Part shown: in pieces, positions 41,809 to 51,090 of the stretch
Layout: every line of letters begins with the position of its first letter
Position numbering within the stretch: position 1 is the stretch's first letter
NCBI RefSeq assembly: GCF_017676385.1
Contig: NZ_JAFFZN010000004.1
Coordinates: 186,001 to 250,000, forward strand
From: Streptomyces spirodelae
Lineage (GTDB): Bacteria; Actinomycetota; Actinomycetes; Streptomycetales; Streptomycetaceae
Reading direction: 5' to 3'
Length of the DNA stretch: 64,000 bases
Translations under genes and position numbers: made by a program
The notes under the pieces: model-generated
Told to the model about the DNA's origin: nothing
The model's input: the letters and a program-made list of their open reading frames with translations, nothing else
The model's database searches: none

Positions 41809-42564
41809 TCAGACCGCCGCGTCCAGCACCCGCCGCGCCTCCGCGACCACAGCGGGGTCGGTGACGAAGTGGGTGTCCTGCTCGGCCGAGGCCCCGGAGG
41901 CACCGAGCGGTACCCAGCGGCCGCCGCGGCGTGGCGCGGCCCGGGTCTTGGCGGAGAGGTGGACGGCGGCGGCGCCCGTGGCGACCAGTTCCGGGATGGT
42001 GGAGGGGCGCACTCCGCCGCCGGCCATCACCTCCACGCCGGGGGCGGCGGCGACCATCGCGGCGAGCTGGTCGGTGCCCTCGCCCGCCGTGGCTGCGCCG
42101 CCGGAGGTGAGGACCCGGGTGAGGCCGAGTCCGGGAAGGAGCACGGCCGTTGCGACCGGGTCGGCGGCTTGGTCGACGGCGCGGTGCAGGGTGACCTCCA
42201 CCGGCCGGCCCGCTGCGTGGGCGGCCTCGGTGAGCGCGGCGACCGCGCGGATGTCGAGTCCGCCGTCGGCGGTGAGTGCGCCGATCACCACCCCGGAAGC
42301 GCCGGAGACGACGGCGGACCGCACCTCGGCGGCCATCAGCGCGACCTCCTCCGCGTCGTAAACGAAGTCGCCGGGTCGGCACCTGACCAGCGCCTGCACC
42401 GGCGGCCCCACGTCGACGGCGGCCTCGATCAGGGCTGCGGACGGGGTGAGGCCGCCCAACTCCAGGCCGGTGCACAGCTCGACCCGGTCGGCTCCGTGCT
42501 CGCGGGCGGTGCGGGCGCCGACCGGCGAGGTGACGGCGATCTCCAGGGCGGGCCGAGCGCTCAC
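41809..42564 (-). CDS. cutC: CutC-family TIM-barrel protein
   Basis: 251 residues, full length. ALEIAVTSPVGARTAREHGADRVELC (in parts), VEVTLHRAVDQ and LTSGGAATAGEG are CutC signatures. The copper-homeostasis role first assigned in E. coli is doubtful for the family; a small-molecule enzymatic role is possible. GTG 42564 overlaps the M81 peptidase stop (GTGA), so it is the last gene of a unit with the peptidase and perhaps the ROK repressor, which links it to the importer on the other side. Confidence 0.92.
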   Translation of the reverse strand: MSARPALEIAVTSPVGARTAREHGADRVELCTGLELGGLTPSAALIEAAVDVGPPVQALVRCRPGDFVYDAEEVALMAAEVRSAVVSGASGVVIGALTADGGLDIRAVAALTEAAHAAGRPVEVTLHRAVDQAADPVATAVLLPGLGLTRVLTSGGAATAGEGTDQLAAMVAAAPGVEVMAGGGVRPSTIPELVATGAAAVHLSAKTRAAPRRGGRWVPLGASGASAEQDTHFVTDPAVVAEARRVLDAAV

Positions 42565-44084
42565 TCGTCGTCCCCGGTCAGCGGCTGGTCGGAGGCCGGG
42601 ATGAGGCGGGCCGTCAGGTCGGGGTCGGCCATGTCGCGGTCGAAGGGGAACATCGGGCGGCGAATGCGGCGGTGGACCAGGCGCACCAGGTCCTGGTCGA
42701 CGCCGCCGGGGGTGAGCGCCATCTTCCAGCCGACCGCCATCCCGGCGAGTTCGGGCTCCAGGTAGCCGATCTTCACGATCACGATGTCGGCGCGGCGTGG
42801 GTCGAGGCCGAGGCGGGTGAAGTCGTGCTCATGGTGGTAGGGCTTGCGCAGCCGGGTGAGGATCGCGTGGACGCTGCCGACCCGGATGACGACCTCCGTC
42901 CGGGCGTCGCGGTCGCCGTGCCGGACCGCGTGCACCACGCCGGTGAGGGTGACCGGTCCGGCGTGGCGGTCGTCGACCTCGGCTCCTGCGGTGACGGTGA
43001 CGGTCGCGCCGACGCCCGCCGCGACGGCGGTCTCTACCGCCTCCGGCCCCGGCACCGACGCGTAGATCACCGTCGGGCCGTCGTCCTTCTGGAACTCCGG
43101 GCGCTCCAGCAGCCGGGTCAGGCCCCAGGTGACGTCGCCGGCGCCACCGGCGGTCGGATTGTCACCGGTGTCGCTGACGAAGTAGGGGCGCTGGTCGGAG
43201 GCGAGAGCCTCGTCCAGGATGCCGTCGAAGGTGCCGGTGGGCGCGACGAAGTCGAAGTCGTGGCGGGCTTCCCAGAATCCGTGGGCGAGTCGTTCGGCGC
43301 CGGCCGCGACGGCGGCCTCGTCCTGGCCGGTGACGACGACGGCGGCACGGTTGCGGGGCTCGTCGGCCCAGGCGTAGCCGACCCAGATCGCGGCGTCGGT
43401 GACGCCCTCCGCGGCCTCGACCTCGTCGACGGCGGCGTACACGCTCCTGGCGGGTTCGACGCGCGTCGAGGTCTGCTCGCCGGCCAGCAGCACCGGCACC
43501 GGCACCCACGCCGTGACCGGGCGGGGGGCGCCGGAGGCCAGCAGGTCCACCAGATTGCGGACGGCCCGCTCCTTGGTCTCCATGTGGTCCTCGTGGGGCG
43601 CCATCCGGTAGCAGGTGATCAGGTCGCTGCGGTGGGCGAGCTCCCGGGAGACGTTGCCGTGCAGGTCCATGGAGGTGGAGACGAGCACGGCGGGGCCGAT
43701 TGTGGCGCGGATACGTTCCAGCAGTACCGCCTCCGCGTCGTCGACGCCCTCGACGGTCATGGCGCCGTGGATGTCGTACCAGAGGCCGTCCAGTTCGGGC
43801 AGGGCGGTGAGCCGGTCGATCAGCTCACCGGTCAGCTCCTCCCAGGCGGCGGCCGTGACGGTCCCACCCGGCAGCGACTTGCCGACGAGGGCGCCGTGCC
43901 ACTCGGCGGCCTCGCGCAGCTCCTGGCCGGGCGCGAGGAAGGGGTAGCGCTCGAGGACCTCGTTCCCGCGCGAGGGGTGGAAGGCGGGGGCCCGGGTGCG
44001 GGCGGGGGAGAAGGTGGAGGACTCGATACCGAGTCCGGCTATCGCGATCACCGGACGGTCGGCCGCCGTGCGGGGCTGTGACAT
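42561..44084 (-). CDS. M81-family metallopeptidase (MlrC-like)
   Basis: 507 residues. MlrC-type: IAGLGIESSTFSPA at the N-terminus, YDIHGAMTVEGVDDAE, STSMDLHGNVSREL, TCYRMAPHEDHMETKERA (zinc-site His/Asp residues in parts), and C-terminal PRRADIVIVKIGYLEPEL. The family includes the microcystin-degrading MlrC and many uncharacterised actinobacterial proteins; it hydrolyses small or modified peptides in the cytoplasm. Ribosome site GGAGA before ATG 44084. It sits 10 bp after the ROK repressor gene, divergent from a peptide-type importer, so it may cut the imported compound. Confidence 0.9.
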   Translation of the reverse strand: MSQPRTAADRPVIAIAGLGIESSTFSPARTRAPAFHPSRGNEVLERYPFLAPGQELREAAEWHGALVGKSLPGGTVTAAAWEELTGELIDRLTALPELDGLWYDIHGAMTVEGVDDAEAVLLERIRATIGPAVLVSTSMDLHGNVSRELAHRSDLITCYRMAPHEDHMETKERAVRNLVDLLASGAPRPVTAWVPVPVLLAGEQTSTRVEPARSVYAAVDEVEAAEGVTDAAIWVGYAWADEPRNRAAVVVTGQDEAAVAAGAERLAHGFWEARHDFDFVAPTGTFDGILDEALASDQRPYFVSDTGDNPTAGGAGDVTWGLTRLLERPEFQKDDGPTVIYASVPGPEAVETAVAAGVGATVTVTAGAEVDDRHAGPVTLTGVVHAVRHGDRDARTEVVIRVGSVHAILTRLRKPYHHEHDFTRLGLDPRRADIVIVKIGYLEPELAGMAVGWKMALTPGGVDQDLVRLVHRRIRRPMFPFDRDMADPDLTARLIPASDQPLTGDDE

Positions 44085-44094
44085 GGCTGTTCTC

Positions 44095-45336
44095 CTACGG
44101 GGTGCGGGGGCCGGGCGCGGCGGGGGCGGGGAGACGGCCGGACGCCAGGTCGGTGCGGCCGACCTCGCGCAGCGCGTCGGCAAGGGCGCGCTGCAGCGCG
44201 AACTGCCCGGCGCCCACCAGTCCCGCGTCGGCGCTGAGGCTGACGCGCTCGATGGTGAGGTGTTCGGTGACCAGCGGGTGGCAGCTCTCGTAGAGCTGGC
44301 TGCGCACGGCGGCGACGAACGGCTCCAGGGTGGAGAGGATGCCGCCGAGGTAGACGGCGTTGGGGTTGAAGAAGTTGACGTTGGTGGCGAGCACCTGGCC
44401 CAGGTAGTCACCGGCTTTGCGGACGGCGCGGGTGGCCTCCGGGTCGCCGTGGGTGGCGAGCCGTACCACGTCCTCCAGGCTCTCGACCTGGGCGCCGCGT
44501 TCCCGCAGGATGCGGACGAGAGCGGCGCCGGAGGCCACGGTCTCCAGGCAGCCGGTGTTGCCGCAGGAGCAGGGGGTGTCGGCCCCGCCGACGACGCGGA
44601 TGTGGGTGATCTCGCCGGCGGCTCCGGTGGCGCCCCTGAAGAGGTGGCCGTCGACGATGACGCCGGCACCGATCGCGGAGCCGATCTTCACCATGATCGA
44701 CTGCCGGTGTTCAGCGGGCCGCACGGTGTGCTCGCCGACCGCCATGCAGTTGGCGTCGTTGTCCGCGGCGGCCGGGACACCGAAGCGCTCCTGGAGCCAG
44801 TCGGTGATCGGGAAGCGGTTCCAGCCGGGCATCCGGGACGGCATGACGACCGAACCCGATGCGACGTCGACCGGGCCCGGAAGTGAGAGCCCGACGCCGC
44901 GCAGCTTGCTGGGGCCGTGCTCTTCGGCCAGTGCCTGCAGCGTCTCGGCGAGCCGCGGCAGCGCCGCCTCGGGGCCGTCGGCGATGGCGAAGGGGACCGT
45001 CGAGACGCTGGTGAGGCCGCCGCCGGGCAGCACCACGCCGACGCGGGCGTGCCGGCCGCCGAGGTCGGCGGCGACGGCGAACCCGTCGGCACCGCCGAGC
45101 CGCAGCACCTTGCGGGGGCGCCCACCGGTGGACGCCTGGGTGCCCTCCTCCGCGATGAGCCCGCGCTCCACGAGCTGGCTCACGGCGAGGGAGACGGTGG
45201 AGGCGGCCGCGCCGAGCAGCCCGGCGAGTTCGGCACGCGAGGATGCCTGGCCTGACGCCACGAGCTCCAGGATCCGCGGGGCGAGGGCAGAAGCACCCTT
45301 CGCCGTCCTCTGACCCGTCGTACTTATTTCATTCAT
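44095..45336 (-). CDS. ROK-family transcriptional repressor
   Basis: 413 residues. N-terminal MarR-like winged helix (about 20-75, SRAELAGLLGAAASTVSLAV) and a ROK domain with DLGGRHARVG, the zinc motif CSCGNTGCLE and GAAGEITH. ROK repressors bind sugars or sugar phosphates. Divergent from the ABC importer operon (305 bp apart), it probably represses both directions. The start is ATG 45336 with GGAAG 12 bp upstream; an inverted repeat of the ACTTA type straddles this start. Confidence 0.9.
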   Translation of the reverse strand: MNEISTTGQRTAKGASALAPRILELVASGQASSRAELAGLLGAAASTVSLAVSQLVERGLIAEEGTQASTGGRPRKVLRLGGADGFAVAADLGGRHARVGVVLPGGGLTSVSTVPFAIADGPEAALPRLAETLQALAEEHGPSKLRGVGLSLPGPVDVASGSVVMPSRMPGWNRFPITDWLQERFGVPAAADNDANCMAVGEHTVRPAEHRQSIMVKIGSAIGAGVIVDGHLFRGATGAAGEITHIRVVGGADTPCSCGNTGCLETVASGAALVRILRERGAQVESLEDVVRLATHGDPEATRAVRKAGDYLGQVLATNVNFFNPNAVYLGGILSTLEPFVAAVRSQLYESCHPLVTEHLTIERVSLSADAGLVGAGQFALQRALADALREVGRTDLASGRLPAPAAPGPRTP

Positions 45337-45349
45337 GGACGAAGTAACT
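45322..45349. promoter_or_regulatory. ACTTA-type inverted repeat over the ROK gene start
   Basis: ACTTATTTC (45322-45330) and GAAGTAACT (45341-45349) pair at 7 of 9 positions and flank ATG 45336. The half-site matches ACTTAC/GTAAGT at 45509-45539. Confidence 0.4.
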
Positions 45350-45508
45350 TCCGCGATGAGTGGGTGTGATGGAAGAGTACGCCCGGCCGGCGCGTCGGGG
45401 AACGGTTCCAGGTGATCTTTCCAGCGGAACAAATGCCACAATGCCTGACAAGTGCCCACATCGAGGTGGGGGCGTGGGGTGGGCGAGACTTTTTCCAGAA
45501 CCGTAGAT

Positions 45509-45539
45509 ACTTACTTGTTACGCAACTTTGTTTGTAAGT
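45509..45539. promoter_or_regulatory. ACTTAC-N19-GTAAGT site before the importer operon
   Basis: Perfect 6-bp arms at 45509-45514 and 45534-45539 in an AT-rich stretch about 100 bp upstream of the binding-protein start. A likely ROK operator. Confidence 0.5.
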
Positions 45540-45641
45540 GCGGTGAGTCCGGCGTTAGCTGTCGTGAACACAGCGCCGGTCCGACGGCGCCAGCCCCGTC
45601 CACCGGGATCTTCCTACGGGGCCTACCTCCCAAGGAGAGCC

Positions 45642-47453
45642 ATGTCCCCTGCTCACACGGCCACCGGCCGCCGCTGGGCCCTCGTCGCGGGCGCCGTCAT
45701 CACCACCGGGACGCTGCTGGCCGGCTGCTCCGGCGGTGCGTCATCGTCCGGCTCCGGCGCGTCCGACACGATCAACTACGCGCTCCCGGCCAACTTCACG
45801 CCGAACTGGATTCTCCCCATCGGCACCGCCGCGCATCTGAACACCAACAACTCCTCCATATCCCAGTCCCTGTGGGAGCCGCTGATCGCCTACGACGGCT
45901 CCGCCGGCAAGGTCGGCTGGAACAAGGACAACTCGCTCGCCACCGCAGCGGACTTCGCCGACGACAGCAAGAGCGTCACCATCACCCTCGGCGACCGGCA
46001 CTGGAGCGACGGCAAGCCGATCACCTCCCGCGACGTGGAGTTCTGGTTCAACCTCGTCAAGGCGAACAAGGCGGACTGGGCCAGCTACAGCCCCGGCAAG
46101 GCGCCGGACAACTGGACCTCCTTCAAAGCCGTCGACGACACCCACTTCACGATCACCTTCGACCGGGCCTACAACCAGCAATGGATGCTCGCCAACGAGC
46201 TGAGCATGATCCGCCCGATGCCGCAGCACGCCTGGGACAAGACCAGCGACTCCGGCTCCGTCTCCAACCTGGACCGCACCCCCGCCGGGGCGAAGAAGGT
46301 CTGGAAGTACCTCAACGGCGCCGCCAAGAAGATCTCCCGCTACGCCACCGACCCGCTGTGGAAGACGGTCAGCGGCCCCTACACCCTCAAGTCGTTCTCC
46401 ACGGCCGGCAAGGTGCAGCTCACCGCCAACGCCAAGTACGACGGCGGCGGCAAGGCGCACATCAAGAACGTCAACCTGCTGCCGTTCACCACCTCGGAGG
46501 CGGAGAAGAACGCGCTGCGAGCCGGCACGGTCGACTACGGCTACATCAACGCCACCGACCTGAGCCAGAAGGCGTCGTTCGAGGCCAAGGGCTACAAGGT
46601 CGACCCGTGGCAGGGCTGGGCCATCACCTACATGCCCTACAACTTCAACAACCCCAAGATGGGCCCGGTCTTCAAACAGCTCTACGCCCGCCAGGCCATC
46701 CAGATGTCGGTGGACCAGAAGACGCTGTCCAAGGTCGTCTTCAACGGCACCGCGGTGCCCACCTACGGTCCCATCCCGCAGGGCCAGAAGTCTTCCTTCG
46801 TCTCCCGCAAGCAGCTGGACAACCCCTACCCGTTCTCGACAGCCAAGGCCCGGAAGCTGCTGACGGACCACGGCTGGACCGAGAAGGGCGGCACCATGGT
46901 GTGCACCAGCCCCGGCAGCGGCAAGGGCCACTGCGGCAAGGGCGTCGACAAGGGCACCAAGTTCTCCATGCAGGTGCTCTCGCAGTCCGGCTCTACCGTG
47001 ACCGACAACATGATGAGTGCCCTGCAGTCGTCGTTCGCCAAGACCGGCATCGATTTCCACATCAAGACCGCGCCGGTCAATTCCGTCCTGTCGCAGTCCG
47101 GCCAGTGCAAGGCGAGCGAGTCGAGCTGCAAGTGGCAGCTGTCCTTCTTCGGTACCGCCGGCAGCTGGTACTTCCCCGCCTATCCCAGCGGTGACGCGCT
47201 CTTCGCCACCGGCGGCGGCTCCAACTTCGGCAGCTACTCCGACCCCGCCGTGGACAAGCTGATCGCCCAGACCACCACCTCCTCCTCCGACGAGGCCATG
47301 CGCAAGTACAGCGCGGCGCTCGCCGAGAAGCTCCCGGTGGTGTGGCTGCCGGAGCCCGACTACCAGGTCTCCGTGGTCAAGAAGGGGCTCGGCGGCTTCG
47401 CGCAGGACTCGCTCGCCAACTTCCACCCCGCCATGTGGAAGTGGACCAAGTAG
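45642..47453 (+). CDS. Peptide-type ABC transporter substrate-binding lipoprotein (DppA-like)
   Basis: 603 residues, SBP_bac_5 family. Signal peptide with lipobox LLAG-C29, then a Ser/Gly linker. The fold is visible from INYALPANFTPNW, SLWEPLIAYDG and LGDRHWSDGKPITSRDVEFWF (in part). Strong ribosome site AAGGAG before ATG 45642. It captures an oligopeptide-like or glycopeptide ligand outside the cell for the two permeases downstream. First gene of a five-gene plus-strand operon ending in a sugar kinase. Confidence 0.94.
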   Translation: MSPAHTATGRRWALVAGAVITTGTLLAGCSGGASSSGSGASDTINYALPANFTPNWILPIGTAAHLNTNNSSISQSLWEPLIAYDGSAGKVGWNKDNSLATAADFADDSKSVTITLGDRHWSDGKPITSRDVEFWFNLVKANKADWASYSPGKAPDNWTSFKAVDDTHFTITFDRAYNQQWMLANELSMIRPMPQHAWDKTSDSGSVSNLDRTPAGAKKVWKYLNGAAKKISRYATDPLWKTVSGPYTLKSFSTAGKVQLTANAKYDGGGKAHIKNVNLLPFTTSEAEKNALRAGTVDYGYINATDLSQKASFEAKGYKVDPWQGWAITYMPYNFNNPKMGPVFKQLYARQAIQMSVDQKTLSKVVFNGTAVPTYGPIPQGQKSSFVSRKQLDNPYPFSTAKARKLLTDHGWTEKGGTMVCTSPGSGKGHCGKGVDKGTKFSMQVLSQSGSTVTDNMMSALQSSFAKTGIDFHIKTAPVNSVLSQSGQCKASESSCKWQLSFFGTAGSWYFPAYPSGDALFATGGGSNFGSYSDPAVDKLIAQTTTSSSDEAMRKYSAALAEKLPVVWLPEPDYQVSVVKKGLGGFAQDSLANFHPAMWKWTK

Positions 47454-47498
47454 GCCGTCCCCGCGACCGCGAGCACACCGACAGCGACCGGAACCCAC

Positions 47499-48458
47499 AT
47501 GAGCACTCCCACATATCTGATCAGGCGGGTCCTGCAGGCCGTCGCGGTCATCCTGATCGTGACAATCGTGGTCTTCGCCCTGCTGCACGCCCTGCCCGGG
47601 GGGCCCGCCCGCGGAATCCTCGGCCCGCAGGCCACCGCGCAGCAGATCGCGGCCTTCGACCACGAGCAGGGCCTCGACAAACCCCTTCCCGTGCAATACC
47701 TCTACTACCTGGGGCAGCTGGCACACGGTGACCTCGGCACCTCGTACACCCTCAACGAGCCGGTGTCGCAGCTCATCACCGAACGCCTGCCGAAGACCCT
47801 GCTGCTGACCGTCCTGTCGGCGATCGTCGGCCTGCTGCTCGCCGTGCCGCTGGGCATGTGGCAGGCCGTGCGGCGCAACAAGCCGGTCGACTACATCATC
47901 ACCACGCTGAGCTTCATCGCCTACTCCACGCCTGTGTACTTCCTCGGACTGATCCTGGTGCTGGTCTTCAGCCAGGCGCTACCGTGGTTCCCCTCCCAGG
48001 CCCCGCAGGGGCACACGCTGGGGCAGGTGCTCTCCGACCCGCAGGGACTGGTGCTGCCGATCGCCGCGGGCGCCGCCTCCATGGTCGCGGTCTTCAGCCG
48101 CTACATGCGTGCCGCGACCCTGGAGAACCTCTCCGAGGACTACGTCAGGACGGCGCGGGCTGGCGGCTCCCGGTCCCGCGCCATCCTGTGGCGGCACGTG
48201 TTCCGCAATTCGCTGACCCCGGTGGTCGCCATGCTCGGCTACTACGTGCCGGTGCTGTTCGGTGGCGCCCTCGTCGTCGAACAGCTCTTCAACTACCCGG
48301 GCATGGGCCTGCTCTTCTGGACCGCCGCGCAGTCCTCCGACTACCCGGTGCTGCTCGGCTGCGTACTGATCATCTCGGTCGCCACGGTGACCGGCACGCT
48401 GATCGCCGACATCGTCCAGCGGATCATCGACCCCCGAGTGAAGGCAGGCCGGTCATGA
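47499..48458 (+). CDS. Dpp/Opp-type ABC permease (DppB-like)
   Basis: 319 residues, six membrane helices. N-terminal YLIRRVLQAVAVILIVTIVVF, a large outer loop (PATAQQIAAFDHEQGLDKPL in part), and the EAA loop RTARAGGSRSRAILWRHVFRN. Forms the translocation path with the next gene; the stop overlaps its ATG (ATGA). Confidence 0.94.
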   Translation: MSTPTYLIRRVLQAVAVILIVTIVVFALLHALPGGPARGILGPQATAQQIAAFDHEQGLDKPLPVQYLYYLGQLAHGDLGTSYTLNEPVSQLITERLPKTLLLTVLSAIVGLLLAVPLGMWQAVRRNKPVDYIITTLSFIAYSTPVYFLGLILVLVFSQALPWFPSQAPQGHTLGQVLSDPQGLVLPIAAGAASMVAVFSRYMRAATLENLSEDYVRTARAGGSRSRAILWRHVFRNSLTPVVAMLGYYVPVLFGGALVVEQLFNYPGMGLLFWTAAQSSDYPVLLGCVLIISVATVTGTLIADIVQRIIDPRVKAGRS

Positions 48459-49360
48459 GCACTGTCATACCGCCGGGCCGGGCCCCTGGCACGGCCACCC
48501 CCGCGAAGTCCGCCGCGGCGTCGGGCACGCGGCTCGCCGTCCGCCGGTTCCTGCGCAACCGGCTCGCGGTCGTCGGCCTCGGCGTCTTGGTCTTCTTCGT
48601 CCTGTTCTGCTTCGCGGGCCCGCTGGTGTACTCCACCGACCAGACCCACACCCTGCTCCACCAGGTCAACCTGGCCCCCAGCGGCGCACACTGGCTGGGC
48701 ACCGACGCCGTCGGCCACGACGAACTCGGCCGGCTGATGTACGGCGGCAAGGTGTCACTGATCGTCGGCCTCGCCGCCGGCGTCCTGGCCACGGTCATCG
48801 GCACCCTGTGGGGCGCCGCCGCCGGCTACGCGGGCGGCTGGATCGACGCGGTCATGATGCGGGTCGTGGACGCCGGTATCGCCATTCCCGCGCTCTTCAT
48901 CCTGCTGGTGGTCTCCGCCATCACCACGCCGGACCTGGGCGGCCTCGTCATCATCCTCGGCTTCGTCTCCTGGCTGGTGCCCTCGCGGCTGGTCCGCGCC
49001 GAGACACTGACCCTGAAGAACCGCGACTACATCCTGACGCTGCGCGCCATCGGCGGCACCCACGCCAGAGCCATCACCCGGCACATCCTGCCCAACTCGG
49101 TCTCCACCATCGTCGTCGCGGCCACTTTCCAGATCGCCGACGCCATCCTGCTGGTCGCCTACGTCTCCTACCTGGGCCTGGGCGTCCAGCCGCCGGCCAC
49201 CGACTGGGGCGGCATGCTGTCGGCCGGCCTCACCGCCGCCTACTCCGGCTACTGGTGGCTCATCCTGCCGCCCGGCCTCGCCATCATCCTGGTGGTGTGG
49301 GCGTTCAACGCGATCGGGGACGGACTCCGCGACGCATTCGACGTGAGGGGACGCGGATGA
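48455..49360 (+). CDS. Dpp/Opp-type ABC permease (DppC-like)
   Basis: 301 residues. N-terminal OppC-type helix (FLRNRLAVVGLGVLVFFVLF), the HWLGTDAVGHDELGRLMYGG signature (in part) and EAA loop LTLRAIGGTHARAITRHILPN. ATG 48455 overlaps the previous stop and its own stop overlaps the ATPase ATG, so stoichiometric expression is likely. Confidence 0.94.
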   Translation: MSTVIPPGRAPGTATPAKSAAASGTRLAVRRFLRNRLAVVGLGVLVFFVLFCFAGPLVYSTDQTHTLLHQVNLAPSGAHWLGTDAVGHDELGRLMYGGKVSLIVGLAAGVLATVIGTLWGAAAGYAGGWIDAVMMRVVDAGIAIPALFILLVVSAITTPDLGGLVIILGFVSWLVPSRLVRAETLTLKNRDYILTLRAIGGTHARAITRHILPNSVSTIVVAATFQIADAILLVAYVSYLGLGVQPPATDWGGMLSAGLTAAYSGYWWLILPPGLAIILVVWAFNAIGDGLRDAFDVRGRG

Positions 49361-51090
49361 CCGCCGACCACAGCCCCGCCGCACCGGCGGCCGGGCCCAT
49401 CCTCCGACTCGACGACCTCGGCGTCGTCTTCACCACCCAGTCCGGCGAGGTGCCCGCCGCCAGCGGCGTGTCCCTCTCCGTCGACCCCGGCGAGACGCTC
49501 GCCCTCGTCGGCGAGTCCGGCTCCGGCAAGTCAACCGTCGCGCTCGCCGCGATGGGCCTGCTCGCCGGCAACGCCCGCGCCACCGGAAGCGCCACCGTCG
49601 CCGGCACCGAGGTCGTCGGCGCGGGCGAGGCCGCACTGGCGGGTCTGCGCGGCCGGACCGTATCGATGGTCTTCCAGGAGCCGGCCACAGCGCTGGACCC
49701 GCTGACCCGCGTCGGGAAGCAGATCGCCGAAGTCATCCGCAACCACCGCGAGATCTCCGCCAAGGACGCGGCCGCGCAGGCCGTCGAACTCCTGGGCCGG
49801 GTCGGTATCCCCGAGCCGGACAAGCGGGCGTCCGCCTACCCCTTCCAGCTCTCCGGCGGGCAGCGCCAGCGCGTCGTCATTGCCATGGCCATCGCCAACA
49901 AGCCCGCGCTGCTGATCGCCGACGAGCCCACCACCGCGCTGGACGTCACCGTCCAGGCAGAGATCCTCGACCTGCTGCGCCGCCTCGCTGCCGAGACCGG
50001 TACCGGCGTACTGCTGGTCACCCACAACATGGGCGTTGTCGCGGACTTCGCCGACCGGGTCGCCGTGATGTACCGAGGCGAAATCGTGGAGACCGGCCCC
50101 GTCGAGGACGTACTGCTGCGCCCCTCCCACGAGTACACCCGGCGACTGCTGGCCGCGGTGCCGCGCCTCTCGGTCGCGGGGGAGGGCGTACCGGAGACGG
50201 CACGGGTCGCCACACCCGCCACACACTCGGCCCCGGCCTCAGCCCCCGCCGAGCCGGTCGTCGAACTCGACGACGTCTCCGTCGTCTTCGGGCGCGGCAG
50301 GGGCGCCGTTCGCGCCCTGGACGGTGTCTCCCTCACCGTGCGCCACGGCGAGACCCTCGGACTGGTCGGCGAGTCGGGCTCCGGCAAGTCGACCGCCTCC
50401 CGGGTCGCACTCGGTCTGATCAGGCCGACCCGGGGCACCGTCTCGCTGTTCGGCACCGACCTGGCCCGCACCCGGTCCAGGGCCCGCCGGGCGCTGCGGT
50501 CCGGTATCGGCGTGGTGCTGCAGGACCCGGTGGCTTCACTGGACGCCAGGATGACGGTCGGCGAGTGCGTCGCCGAACCCCTCAGGGTGCACCGCCGCGC
50601 GCTCTCCACCCGGGAGCGCCAGGAGCGGGTCGCCGCCGTCCTGGACCGGGTGAGGCTGCCGCGCGACGTGGCCCGGAGGGCTCCCCGGGAGCTGTCCGGC
50701 GGGCAGCGCCAGCGCGTCAGCCTCGCCCGCGCCCTGGTGCTGGAGCCCCGGCTCCTCGTCGCCGACGAACCCACCAGCGCGCTCGATGTCAGCGTGCAGG
50801 AAGCCGTCCTCGAAGTGATCTCCGAGCTCCAGGCCGAGCTGGGCTTCGCCTGCCTCTTCGTCTCCCACGACCTGGCCGTCGTCCAGCACTTCGCGCAGCG
50901 CGTCGCGGTGATGCGGGCCGGCCGTGTCGAAGAGCAGGGCGACACCGGCACGACGCTGCTGCGGCCGGAGACCGCCTACACGCGCAGACTGCTGGCCGCC
51001 GTGCCGGTACCGGACCCGGTGGTGCAGCGCAGCCGCAGAGCCGAACGCCTGACCACCCTGGCCGCGGGTCGGACGGAGGCGACGGCTTGA
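49357..51090 (+). CDS. Fused DppD-DppF ABC ATPase
   Basis: 577 residues: two complete Opp/Dpp-type ATPase domains in one chain. Domain 1 (about 15-265): [31 protein letters not shown]. Domain 2 (about 300-560): [32 protein letters not shown] linker rich in Ala/Pro (about 275-300) joins them. Fused forms are common in actinobacteria. Powers the two permeases upstream. Its stop overlaps the TTG start of the kinase. Confidence 0.94.
   Translation: MTADHSPAAPAAGPILRLDDLGVVFTTQSGEVPAASGVSLSVDPGETLALVGESGSGKSTVALAAMGLLAGNARATGSATVAGTEVVGAGEAALAGLRGRTVSMVFQEPATALDPLTRVGKQIAEVIRNHREISAKDAAAQAVELLGRVGIPEPDKRASAYPFQLSGGQRQRVVIAMAIANKPALLIADEPTTALDVTVQAEILDLLRRLAAETGTGVLLVTHNMGVVADFADRVAVMYRGEIVETGPVEDVLLRPSHEYTRRLLAAVPRLSVAGEGVPETARVATPATHSAPASAPAEPVVELDDVSVVFGRGRGAVRALDGVSLTVRHGETLGLVGESGSGKSTASRVALGLIRPTRGTVSLFGTDLARTRSRARRALRSGIGVVLQDPVASLDARMTVGECVAEPLRVHRRALSTRERQERVAAVLDRVRLPRDVARRAPRELSGGQRQRVSLARALVLEPRLLVADEPTSALDVSVQEAVLEVISELQAELGFACLFVSHDLAVVQHFAQRVAVMRAGRVEEQGDTGTTLLRPETAYTRRLLAAVPVPDPVVQRSRRAERLTTLAAGRTEATA

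Noticed and set aside
45741..47726. Minus-strand open frame of 661 codons opposite the substrate-binding protein
   Set aside because: Antisense shadow of a clear lipoprotein gene; translation is V/G/L/R-rich with no domain.
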